From JBEVNR01 sp040507985 (GTDB taxonomy: Bacteria > Pseudomonadota > Alphaproteobacteria > Rickettsiales > UBA6187): 64,000 nucleotides of DNA. This document shows, piece after piece, positions 15,764 to 23,516 of the stretch; the stretch's first letter is position 1, and every line of letters starts with the position of its first letter. Where the stretch lies: assembly GCA_040507985.1 (NCBI GenBank), contig JBEVNR010000012.1, positions 1-64,000 on the forward strand, given 5' to 3'. Made by a program: the position numbers and the translations under genes. The notes below the pieces were generated by a model. The model did not search any database and was not told the DNA's origin. It worked only from the letters and a program-made list of their open reading frames with translations.

Positions 15764-16237
15764 ATGCCTTCTCTCGTCACCGGGGCTTCCTGCCCCTTAT
15801 TCCGTCTTCCTACCGATAACGGCGGCCTTCTCTCCCTTGCCGATCTGAAAGGCTCGCCTTTCGTGTTGTTTTTTTACCCAAAAGACGATACGCCCGGTTG
15901 CACGACCGAAGCGCTGGCGTTTAAGGAGTTAAAAAGCGAGTTTGACGCACTGGGCGTTAAAATTATCGGATTGTCGAAAGATTCCGTCGCTAGCCATCAA
16001 AAATATAAGGAGAAGCATGCGCTTCCCTTCGCGCTGCTCAGCGACGAATCCACCGACTTCATTCAATCGTGCGGGGCGTGGGGCGAAAAAAGCCTCTACG
16101 GCAAAAAATACATGGGAACGGAACGTTGCACGTTTTTAATCGACGCCGACGGACGGGCGGTCCGCGTGTGGGAGAACGTCAAGGTTCCCGGCCATGCCGA
16201 AGAGGTGCTGGAGGCGTCGCGAAAGCTGTGCGCGTAA
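15764..16237 (+). CDS. bcp: Thiol peroxidase of the BCP/PrxQ family
   Basis: Reduces peroxides with electrons from thioredoxin. The thioredoxin-fold protein has the peroxidatic site YPKDDTPGCTTEALAF; the residue five after the catalytic Cys, where E. coli BCP has its resolving Cys, is Leu here, so this is the form that lacks that partner. Other Cys residues occur at SCGAWGEK and ERCTFLID. I chose the ATG at 15764 (157 residues) because GGAG lies 7 bases ahead; an ATG at 15746 would add six residues. It stands 48 bases after ispE and converges with the TauE gene. Confidence 0.9.
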   Translation: MPSLVTGASCPLFRLPTDNGGLLSLADLKGSPFVLFFYPKDDTPGCTTEALAFKELKSEFDALGVKIIGLSKDSVASHQKYKEKHALPFALLSDESTDFIQSCGAWGEKSLYGKKYMGTERCTFLIDADGRAVRVWENVKVPGHAEEVLEASRKLCA

Positions 16238-16249
16238 ATCGGCGCAGAT

Positions 16250-17164
16250 TTACTCTTGAATCAACTCCACCACGTATCGATCTGCCGGAACGGCAAAAAG
16301 AGAGAACGCTAGCTTTCCGGCCACGGCAAGCACCAGCAGCGCGAGGATCATGCGCAAATTTTCTGCCGGCAACTTACTTCCGATGCGCGCGCCGATCTGC
16401 GCGCCCATCACGGCGCTCACGAGCATAATGCTTGCCAGCACCACGTCGACGCTATGCGTCGTGACGGCTTGCATGAAGGTGACGGCGACGGTAATGAAAA
16501 TAATTTGAAAAAGCGACGTGCCTATCACCACGCTCGTGGGCATGCCGAGCAGGTATATCATGGCCGGGATCATTACGAATCCGCCGCCTATCCCCATCAG
16601 CGACACCAATATGCCCGTAAAAAATCCGATTCCGACGGGGAACAGCACGCTTATTTCGATTCCTGAACGCTCAAACCGGCGCTTGAAGGGAAGCGGCATT
16701 TTATGGAAGCGATCGAAATTCGGCTCCTCCTGGCTTCCCCGACGTTTTTTACGCAAGGCGCGAATGCTTTCCTGCGCCATGTATAGGCCGACGCCGCCGA
16801 GAAACGTGACATAACAGAGCGAAATCACCAGATCGATCTGGCCCATTTTTTTTAGCAGGGAAAAGAGGGCCACGCCCGCGACGGACCCGAACACCCCTCC
16901 GACGATGACGACGGCGCCCAGGGCGACGTCCACGTTTCCGCGCCGCCAATGGGTGAGGAATCCGGAGAAGGACGAGCCGATAATCTGGTTCGCCGAACTT
17001 GCCACCGCCACCGGCGCCGGCACGCCGTAAAATATCAGCATGGGCGTCATGAGAAATCCTCCGCCGACGCCGAACATCCCCGACAATACGCCGGTTATGC
17101 CCCCAAAAAGAAAAATGACCAACATGTTGACGGGCATTTCCGCAATGGGAAGATAAACGTGCAT
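16250..17164 (-). CDS. TauE/SafE family membrane protein (anion exporter)
   Basis: A 304-residue inner-membrane protein with about eight helices in two related halves, each with a glycine-rich loop: GVGGGFLMTPMLIFYGVP near residue 30 and GIGGGFVMIPAMIYLLGMP near 195. This internal repeat is the signature of the TauE/SafE family, whose members export sulfite, sulfoacetate or related small anions; the substrate cannot be read from sequence. The frame extends upstream into hemY, but the ATG at 17164 (MHVYLPIAEMPVN) lies four bases after the hemY stop and is the likely start, giving translational coupling. Confidence 0.85.
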   Translation of the reverse strand: MHVYLPIAEMPVNMLVIFLFGGITGVLSGMFGVGGGFLMTPMLIFYGVPAPVAVASSANQIIGSSFSGFLTHWRRGNVDVALGAVVIVGGVFGSVAGVALFSLLKKMGQIDLVISLCYVTFLGGVGLYMAQESIRALRKKRRGSQEEPNFDRFHKMPLPFKRRFERSGIEISVLFPVGIGFFTGILVSLMGIGGGFVMIPAMIYLLGMPTSVVIGTSLFQIIFITVAVTFMQAVTTHSVDVVLASIMLVSAVMGAQIGARIGSKLPAENLRMILALLVLAVAGKLAFSLFAVPADRYVVELIQE

Positions 17165-17168
17165 ACGC

Positions 17169-18458
17169 TTACATCTCGACGTTCGGAACGTTGACGGCGC
17201 CGCACCGATCGCAAGCAAGGGCGGGAATCGGCGAGATAAGGGAGCAGGAACGGCATGCGAAGCCTTCCGACAGGCGGGGAGCGCGACGGGCCTTCTCCCG
17301 TTTTTCCTCCGACGTCGCGCGGTCCGCTCCCCCTTGTTTTTCCTCTATGTCGGCAAGCAAGCCATACGCCTCGGCGCATGGCCGCAACGACGCGCATTGT
17401 TCCGCCGCGCCTTTCGCTTCGGCCAGGCGTTCCCCGTCGGCGAAGGCTTCGGCGACGACGAGCCACGTTTCCGGCGCCTCGGGCCTCGCATCGCGAAGCC
17501 TATCCATGCGACGCTTGCGGTCGCGCTCTCCGTCGCCCTCCCCTCCCCTCTTGCGAAACAGCAACCTGCCGAGCGGCACGGAAGGACGTCCGTTTTTCCA
17601 TTCGCTCGAAACCAACTCCTCAAGGGCGCCGAACTCTCCGGCGCCGTCGAGCAGCGACGCATATAAAATCGTTATTTCCGCGTCGTTCGGCAACGCCTTA
17701 TGCGCCTCGATGCCCATTTTCAGCGCCGCCGTTTTTTGGCCGGCACGGAGCAATTCCTGCGCGCGCAGCAACAAAACGACCGCGAACGGTCGACGATAAG
17801 GAGACAACGCCGCGTTCGCAAGCCGCGCGAGAGGCTCCCGCGCCTTATCCCAATGCTTGCGCTCGACATATATGCGTGCGCCGAGGCGGTCGATCCACGG
17901 CGCGTCCTCCGCGAGGCGACGCGCTTTTTCGGCAAGGGCCAGGGCCGCGTCGACGTTTCCTTCCTCATATTCGACATAGGCAAGCCCGCGCAACGCGGCC
18001 AAACCGTCGTCGCCGCGCTCCCCGAGCGATTGGTAAAGCGCGCGGGCCTCCAACAGGCAATCGCGTTCGCGCGCGATGTGGGCGCGGACGGCGCGGACCA
18101 ATCCGCGCTCCCTCTCGGTAAAATTTTTCGTCAGCTTACCGATGGAGCGTCGCATTTTAGCGACGTCGCCCGACAGCAGCGCCGCGTTTACGGCGATTAA
18201 GGCCGACGTCAACCGGCGGCGGCGATAATTTTCGATATGTTCGCCGGGGAACAACGCCGCGCCGATAATTCTCGCGACAAGCGAAACGACGAGATAAAGC
18301 GCAAGAGTGGCCGTCAGAAAGAACGGCACGTTAGAATCGACGCGATAGCCGAGCCACTCGACGCGCACGCTTCCCGCATATTCTTCCGCCGCAAACGCCC
18401 CGAAGAACGCCGCCGCGAGCAACGCAAGCACCAACACATATTTTCTTAAGGCGCGCAT
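17169..18458 (-). CDS. hemY: HemY-like membrane TPR protein with C-terminal zinc ribbon
   Basis: A 429-residue protein with two N-terminal helices (LVLALLAAAFFGAFAAEEYA and PFFLTATLALYLVVSLVARI) flanking the HemY_N motif VRVEWLGYRVDSNVPFF, then helical TPR-like repeats (ALRGLAYVEYEEGNVDAALALAE and similar) facing the cytoplasm or periplasm. The C-terminus has C-x2-C pairs (CRSC, CDRC) forming a rubredoxin-like zinc ribbon, as in alphaproteobacterial members. HemY homologues are linked by position to heme synthesis in gamma- and alphaproteobacteria, but their exact role is unclear. Here no hemC/hemD gene precedes it; argG lies divergently upstream. TauE follows. Confidence 0.8.
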   Translation of the reverse strand: MRALRKYVLVLALLAAAFFGAFAAEEYAGSVRVEWLGYRVDSNVPFFLTATLALYLVVSLVARIIGAALFPGEHIENYRRRRLTSALIAVNAALLSGDVAKMRRSIGKLTKNFTERERGLVRAVRAHIARERDCLLEARALYQSLGERGDDGLAALRGLAYVEYEEGNVDAALALAEKARRLAEDAPWIDRLGARIYVERKHWDKAREPLARLANAALSPYRRPFAVVLLLRAQELLRAGQKTAALKMGIEAHKALPNDAEITILYASLLDGAGEFGALEELVSSEWKNGRPSVPLGRLLFRKRGGEGDGERDRKRRMDRLRDARPEAPETWLVVAEAFADGERLAEAKGAAEQCASLRPCAEAYGLLADIEEKQGGADRATSEEKREKARRAPRLSEGFACRSCSLISPIPALACDRCGAVNVPNVEM

Positions 18459-18541
18459 AGGCTTTTCTTCCTGCGAAACGGGAATCGCGTTTATTTAAAA
18501 AATGCGATAAAAATCATGCATGTAGCCTAATGTACATAGCG

Positions 18542-18563
18542 CCGCGCAAAATTTCAAGCGCGG
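18542..18563. promoter_or_regulatory. Hairpin in the hemY-argG divergent region
   Basis: CCGCGC (18542-18547) and GCGCGG (18558-18563) form a stem around a 10-base AT-rich loop within the 233-base gap between the divergent genes. Both promoters must lie here. The role of the hairpin is unknown; it could be part of the argG leader. Confidence 0.3.
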
Positions 18564-18691
18564 AGGGAAAGCGCTCAGGGCAAAGACGGCGCCGTGATTG
18601 ATCGCCGGCTTCGCCCGACATTTCGCTTGCAAAACGGAGGCTTTGCGATACGATGAAAAATTATTTTTCCTAAGGTTCCGTCTAAAGCGAT

Positions 18692-19906
18692 ATGAAATCA
18701 CGTTCTTCAGTCAAAAAAGTGGTGCTTGCCTATTCCGGCGGGCTGGACACCTCGGTCATTTTGTGTTGGCTGAAAGAAAGTTACGGGTGCGAGGTCGTCA
18801 CCTTTACCGCCGACATTGGCCAAGGAGAAGAAGTGGAGCCGGCGCGCGCCCGCGCCAAGTCGTTCGGCGTGAAAGATATTTACGTCGATGATTTACGCGA
18901 AGAATTCGTGCGCGACTACGTGTTTCCCATGTTTCGCGCCAACGCCTTGTATGAGGGCGTGTATTTGCTCGGCACCTCGATCGCGCGTCCTTTGATTGCC
19001 AAACGTCAAATAGAAATCGCTCGCGAAGTGGGCGCCGACGCCGTCTCCCATGGCGCCACCGGCAAGGGCAACGATCAGGTGCGTTTTGAGTTGGGGTATT
19101 ACGCGCTTGAGCCGAACATTCGCGTCATCGCCCCATGGCGGGAGTGGGATTTACAAGGGCGAACCGAACTCTTGGCATACGCCGAAAAACACGGTATGGA
19201 CGTGTCGGAAAAACGCGCCGCCGGCGAGCCTCCCTACTCAATGGACGCCAATTTGCTGCATATTTCATACGAAGGCAATGCGCTGGAAGACCCGGACAAG
19301 GAATGCGACGAATCCATGTTTCGCCGCACCGCCTCACTCAAAGACGCGCCGAACGAACCGGAATATGTCAGCGTGTCGTTTCGCGCCGGCGATCCGTTCG
19401 CGGTGAACGGCCAAACCCTTAGCCCCGCTAATTTGCTGCAAAAATTAAATGAACTTGCGGGAAAACACGGCATAGGGCGGGAAGATATAGTCGAAAATCG
19501 CTATATCGGCATGAAGTCGCGCGGGGCTTACGAAACGCCGGGCGGCACGCTGTTGCTTAAAGCCCGCCGCGCGATGGAATCCATCACTCTGGACAAAGGC
19601 GCCGCCCATCTTAAGGACGAGCTGATGCCCCGCTACGCCGAGCTTGTCTATAACGGTTACTGGTTTAGCCCGGAGCGGCGCATGCTGCAATCGGCCATCG
19701 ATTGCTCCCAACACGTCGTGAACGGCGAAGTGCGGCTAAAACTGTATAAAGGCAACGTGATCGTGTGCGGCCGCACCTCTCCGGACAGCATTTATAATAA
19801 AGACGTCGTCAGCTTTGAGTCGGGTGGCGGCTACAACCAAAAAGACGCCGAAGGATTCATTCGCCTGAACGCGCTGCGCCTGCGCTTGTCGGAAGGGCGC
19901 CACTAG
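18692..19906 (+). CDS. argG: Argininosuccinate synthase ArgG
   Basis: Joins citrulline and aspartate with ATP to make argininosuccinate, the penultimate step of arginine synthesis. The 404-residue protein has the PP-loop VVLAYSGGLDTSVILCWL, the SHGATGKGNDQVRFELGYYAL segment near residue 115 and the citrulline-binding ESGGGYNQKDAEGFI near the C-terminus. The length is normal. hisB begins two bases after the stop, so arginine and histidine genes appear to be in one transcript; argH is not in the window. Confidence 0.97.
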   Translation: MKSRSSVKKVVLAYSGGLDTSVILCWLKESYGCEVVTFTADIGQGEEVEPARARAKSFGVKDIYVDDLREEFVRDYVFPMFRANALYEGVYLLGTSIARPLIAKRQIEIAREVGADAVSHGATGKGNDQVRFELGYYALEPNIRVIAPWREWDLQGRTELLAYAEKHGMDVSEKRAAGEPPYSMDANLLHISYEGNALEDPDKECDESMFRRTASLKDAPNEPEYVSVSFRAGDPFAVNGQTLSPANLLQKLNELAGKHGIGREDIVENRYIGMKSRGAYETPGGTLLLKARRAMESITLDKGAAHLKDELMPRYAELVYNGYWFSPERRMLQSAIDCSQHVVNGEVRLKLYKGNVIVCGRTSPDSIYNKDVVSFESGGGYNQKDAEGFIRLNALRLRLSEGRH

Positions 19907-19908
19907 CC

Positions 19909-20499
19909 GTGTTGCGCGCCGCCTCTTACGACAGGGAAACGAAGGAAACGTCCGTCAGCGTTTCCCTTAACCTTGACGGGAAAGGCGCGTACGACGTGAA
20001 TACCGGCATAGGGTTTCTCGACCACATGCTGGAGCAACTTTCGCGCCATTCCCTCATCGATGTAACGATAAAGGCGAAGGGCGATTTGCATATCGACTTT
20101 CACCATACCACGGAGGACGTGGGGTGGACGATGGGTTTCGCCTTTAAAAAAGCGCTGGGCGACAAGGGGGGAATCGTCCGATATGGACACGCCTATATTC
20201 CCATGGACGAAACCTTGTCGCGCGTGAGCCTCGATTGCTCCGGCAGGCCGTATTTGATATGGAAGGTGCGGTTTCCTTCCGAGAAAATCGGCGCGATGGA
20301 CGTCGAGCTTTTCCGCGAATGGTTTCAAGCGTTTTCGCAAGGGGCGGGCATAACGCTGCACGTGGAAAATCTCTACGGCGAAAACAGCCACCATATCATA
20401 GAATCGTGCTATAAGGGATTGGCAAAAGCGTTACGCATGGCCATTCACATAGACGATCGGGCGGGCGGCGCCTTGCCTTCCACGAAGGGAAGTTTATGA
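19909..20499 (+). CDS. hisB: Imidazoleglycerol-phosphate dehydratase HisB
   Basis: Dehydrates imidazoleglycerol phosphate in histidine synthesis. The 196-residue monofunctional enzyme starts with GTG two bases after argG. It has both metal-binding His motifs: FLDHMLEQLSRHSLIDV and DFHHTTEDVGWTMG in the first half, and ENSHHIIESCYKGLAKALR in the second, with the Asp-Glu of YIPMDETLSRVSLD. Length and motif order are typical of alphaproteobacteria. The usual next genes hisH, hisA and hisF are missing after the DUF2628-like gene. Confidence 0.96.
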   Translation: MLRAASYDRETKETSVSVSLNLDGKGAYDVNTGIGFLDHMLEQLSRHSLIDVTIKAKGDLHIDFHHTTEDVGWTMGFAFKKALGDKGGIVRYGHAYIPMDETLSRVSLDCSGRPYLIWKVRFPSEKIGAMDVELFREWFQAFSQGAGITLHVENLYGENSHHIIESCYKGLAKALRMAIHIDDRAGGALPSTKGSL

Positions 20500-20500
20500 A

Positions 20501-20914
20501 ATGATACGTTTTAGCGAAAAAAGCCGCACGTACCGCGTGTACGTTAAAACGGAAAAAAACGGCGGCGACGTCGCCGACGTCCGCTTAATCGCTGCGGGAG
20601 CGGATTTTTCTCCGCTTTTATGGCAAATAGCGTGGCCGCTCGTTCGGGGATTGCCTGTAGTCGCCTGCGCGGCATTGGCGCTGGTGGCTCCGGCGATCGT
20701 CATATCGGGAAAGGCGTTAATCGCGACGCACGGCGAATCCGGACTGGGATTCCTGCTTTCGATCTATGCGACGATCGTTGCATTTTTTTGCGCGTTTTCC
20801 GCCGACCTGCAAGACGTTTCGTTGAGACGTTTTAGCGGATATTCCTTTCGCGGCTTAAGCTACGGCACCAGCAAGGCCCGCGCATGGGAACGGGCGATGA
20901 AAAAGCTCGCGTAA
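20501..20914 (+). CDS. DUF2628-like membrane protein
   Basis: A 137-residue protein: a short cytoplasmic N-terminus (RTYRVYVKTEKN...DVRLIAAGADFSPLLWQIAWPLVRG), two or three hydrophobic helices (PVVACAALALVAPAIVI, GFLLSIYATIVAFFCAF) and a C-terminal basic segment, RRFSGYSFRGLSYGTSKARAWERA. The order of features, including the SPLLWQIAWPL entry into the membrane and the arginine-glycine segment followed by a helical end, fits DUF2628 proteins, which in alphaproteobacteria commonly sit between hisB and hisH. The function is unknown. It follows hisB by one base. I considered VirB3 because virB4 is next, but the sequence does not resemble it. Confidence 0.6.
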   Translation: MIRFSEKSRTYRVYVKTEKNGGDVADVRLIAAGADFSPLLWQIAWPLVRGLPVVACAALALVAPAIVISGKALIATHGESGLGFLLSIYATIVAFFCAFSADLQDVSLRRFSGYSFRGLSYGTSKARAWERAMKKLA

Positions 20915-21097
20915 TTTCTTTTTCCTATCATAGGCGCGGGCGGCCGACGTTACGCACTAGTAGGCGCCCGTTCGTTCATACCTTTATCGTTTTTCCCTTA
21001 AAGGGAAGGCATATTACGAAAATATTTCATAAAAATTATATTATCCGTTATTATACTGCTATGTAATAAAATAGACCATATAAACGCGGCGGGCGGC
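20915..21097 (+). promoter_or_regulatory. AT-rich region upstream of the secretion block
   Basis: The 183 bases before virB4 become very AT-rich from about 21000 (runs of A and T with TATTAT/TATACT near 21050). This is where the promoter of the virB4-virB6 transcript must lie; I cannot fix the -35 box. A CCCTTAAAGGG palindrome lies near 20995-21006. No virB3-sized gene fits here. Confidence 0.4.
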
Positions 21098-23512
21098 ATG
21101 CGGTATAAAATATTTAACCTGAACAAGGCGAAATCGCAAAAGCACCGCTACGCCAAGCGGGAATATGCCGAGGCGAGCTTCATTCCCTACAAATATTTAT
21201 GGAACGAGCGCACCGTTCTGCTCAAGGACGACTCGCTGCTGCAAGTGGTGAAGCTGGGAGGATTTTCGTTCGAGACGGCGGACGACGAAGACGTCGACAT
21301 GCGCAAGTCGGTGCGCAACACCTTATGGAAGGGCCTGTCGGGGGCCAGCAACGTAAGCGTGACGTTCCACATCGTGCGCCGCCGCTGCAACGTGTTCGGG
21401 CGCGACAGCGAAACCAACATGCCGCCGGGTTTTCCCGCCTATTTGGAGCGCAAATGGCGGGAGAAGCATAAATCGCACCATAGCTTCATTAACGAGCTGT
21501 ATATTTCCGTCGTGCGCAAAAAAAGCGCCGCCAGCAATAAGCTGGAGGAAATGGTGGCGAAGCTAAAGGAAAAAACCGATCGCAGCCAACGTTTCCTTGC
21601 GCTTAAAGAGGCGGCGGAAGATTTAGAGGAGATTACGCGCCGCATCGTCGCCACCTTGCGCGACTATAAGCCGCAAGTGCTGGGCGTGAGAAAAACCAAG
21701 TACGGATATTTTTCGGAACTGGCCGAATTTTTAGGGGTGATCGTCAACGGCGGCGCTTATACCCCCATGCAGGTGCCGACGATGGACCTTTCGCATTACC
21801 TGCCGACGCACCGCCTCTATTTCGCGCAGCGCGTCGTTGAATTTCGCGGCCCGGAGAAACGGTTCTTCGGCGGAATCGTCAGCATTAAGGAATATTGCGC
21901 CAAGACGTCGTCCACCATGATGGACAGCTTCTTGCAAATGCCGTTTGAATTCGTGATGACGCAGTCCTTCGACTTTATGGACAGAAACTCGATTATCATC
22001 GAGATGAAAATCCAACAAGGACGTATGGTCAACACCGGCGACGTGGCCGTGTCGCAGGTGGAGGAGATCAACGAGGCGCTCGACGACACCGTGAGCGGAC
22101 GGGTCGGCTTCGGCAAGCACCATTTTAGCATGCTCTGCACCGACGCAACCGTCAAGGGCCTGGAAAACGTGCTGGCCATGGCCGCCACCGAGCTGAACAA
22201 CATCGGGGTGATTCCCGTTCGGGAGCGGGTGAACTTAGAGCCGGCCTATTGGGCGCAACTGCCCGGCAACGCCTCTTCTTATGCCGTTCGCGCGGCGCGC
22301 ATCAACACGCTGAACCTCTCCGGGTTCGCGCCGATGCATAATTACCCGACCGGCAAGCAAAAGGGAAATTTCTGGGGGGAATACGTCACCGTACTGGACA
22401 CGACGTCAAGCACCCCCTATTATTTCAGCTTCCACGTGCGCGACGTCGGCCACACCACCATCATCGGCCCGACCGGCGCCGGTAAAACGGTGCTCATGAA
22501 TTTTCTGTGCGCGCAGGCGCGAAAATTTCACTGCAACATGTTTTTCTTCGACAAGGATCGCGGCGCGGAAATATTCATTCGCGCCATCGGGGGCGTTTAT
22601 ACGCTGCTAAGCGTCGGCAGCCCGTGCGGATTCAACCCCCTGCAATTGGAAGACACGTCGGAGAATCGCTCCTTCATTCGCGAATGGATGGCCATGCTCG
22701 TCAGTTGCCACGGCGAACAAGTGACGTCGGACGACATAGATAAAATCAACTCCGCCATTTCCGGCAATTTTAAGCTGCGAAAGGAAGATCGCCGCCTGCA
22801 CAACGTCGCTCCGTTCCTTGGCATCGGCGGTCCGGGCAGCCTCGCCAACCGCATGTCGATCTGGCACGGCGAAGGCTCGCACGCCGGCGTGTTCGACAAT
22901 CCGGAAGACACGCTCGATTTTTCCAAAAACATGATTTTTGGCTTTGAAATGGGAGAAATCCTGAAAGATAAGCTCAGCATTTCCCCCATCCTCGCCTATA
23001 TCTTCCATAAAATCGGATTGTCGCTCGACGGCACTCCGTCCATGATCGTGCTTGACGAAGCGTGGGCGCTCATCGACAACGACGTGTTCGCGCCAAAAAT
23101 TAAGGACTGGCTGAAAGTATTGCGTAAACTCAATTGCTTCGTGATTTTCGCGACGCAATCGGTGGAGGACGCAAGCAAAAGCCGCATCAGCGATACGCTC
23201 ATCCAGCAAACCGCCACGCAAATATTTTTGCCCAACCTAAAGGCGACCGAAGTCTACCGCACCTCGTTCATGCTGAGCCAGCGCGAATTTACCCTGATAA
23301 AAACCACCGATCCGGGAAGCCGCTTCTTTCTGGTGAAGCAAGGCGTCGACGCCGTCGTGGCGCGGGTCGATTTATCCGGCATGGAAGACGTGATCGAGGT
23401 GCTCTCCGGCCGCGCCGACACCGTGTTGCTGCTTGACGAGGTGCGCGCCGACGTCGGCGACGACCCCGCCGTGTGGCTTCCCGTGTTTTGGGAGAGGGTG
23501 AAAAAGATATAG
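21098..23512 (+). CDS. virB4: Type IV secretion ATPase VirB4
   Basis: The cytoplasmic energiser of the secretion channel, needed for pilus assembly and substrate transfer. The 804-residue protein has the N-terminal VirB4 domain (FIPYKYLWNERTVLLKDDSLLQVVKLGGFSFETADDEDVDMRK in overlapping pieces, a pattern typical of Rickettsiales VirB4) and a C-terminal RecA-like domain with Walker A GPTGAGKTVLMNF near residue 465, Walker B SMIVLDEAW near 650 and the ATQSVEDA sensor. It heads a plus-strand block with five virB6 genes. virB3, normally just upstream, is absent, and virB8-virB11 and virD4 are outside the window. Confidence 0.95.
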   Translation: MRYKIFNLNKAKSQKHRYAKREYAEASFIPYKYLWNERTVLLKDDSLLQVVKLGGFSFETADDEDVDMRKSVRNTLWKGLSGASNVSVTFHIVRRRCNVFGRDSETNMPPGFPAYLERKWREKHKSHHSFINELYISVVRKKSAASNKLEEMVAKLKEKTDRSQRFLALKEAAEDLEEITRRIVATLRDYKPQVLGVRKTKYGYFSELAEFLGVIVNGGAYTPMQVPTMDLSHYLPTHRLYFAQRVVEFRGPEKRFFGGIVSIKEYCAKTSSTMMDSFLQMPFEFVMTQSFDFMDRNSIIIEMKIQQGRMVNTGDVAVSQVEEINEALDDTVSGRVGFGKHHFSMLCTDATVKGLENVLAMAATELNNIGVIPVRERVNLEPAYWAQLPGNASSYAVRAARINTLNLSGFAPMHNYPTGKQKGNFWGEYVTVLDTTSSTPYYFSFHVRDVGHTTIIGPTGAGKTVLMNFLCAQARKFHCNMFFFDKDRGAEIFIRAIGGVYTLLSVGSPCGFNPLQLEDTSENRSFIREWMAMLVSCHGEQVTSDDIDKINSAISGNFKLRKEDRRLHNVAPFLGIGGPGSLANRMSIWHGEGSHAGVFDNPEDTLDFSKNMIFGFEMGEILKDKLSISPILAYIFHKIGLSLDGTPSMIVLDEAWALIDNDVFAPKIKDWLKVLRKLNCFVIFATQSVEDASKSRISDTLIQQTATQIFLPNLKATEVYRTSFMLSQREFTLIKTTDPGSRFFLVKQGVDAVVARVDLSGMEDVIEVLSGRADTVLLLDEVRADVGDDPAVWLPVFWERVKKI

Positions 23513-23516
23513 CCAT

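Noticed and set aside
17255..18121. 288-codon plus-strand frame opposite hemY
   Set aside because: Arg/Pro-rich translation of the antisense strand, no ribosome-binding site; hemY on the other strand is clear.
20501..20914. virB3
   Set aside because: Length and position would allow it, but the cytoplasmic N-terminal segment, helix placement and basic C-terminus fit DUF2628 better, and it is tied to hisB by a one-base gap.
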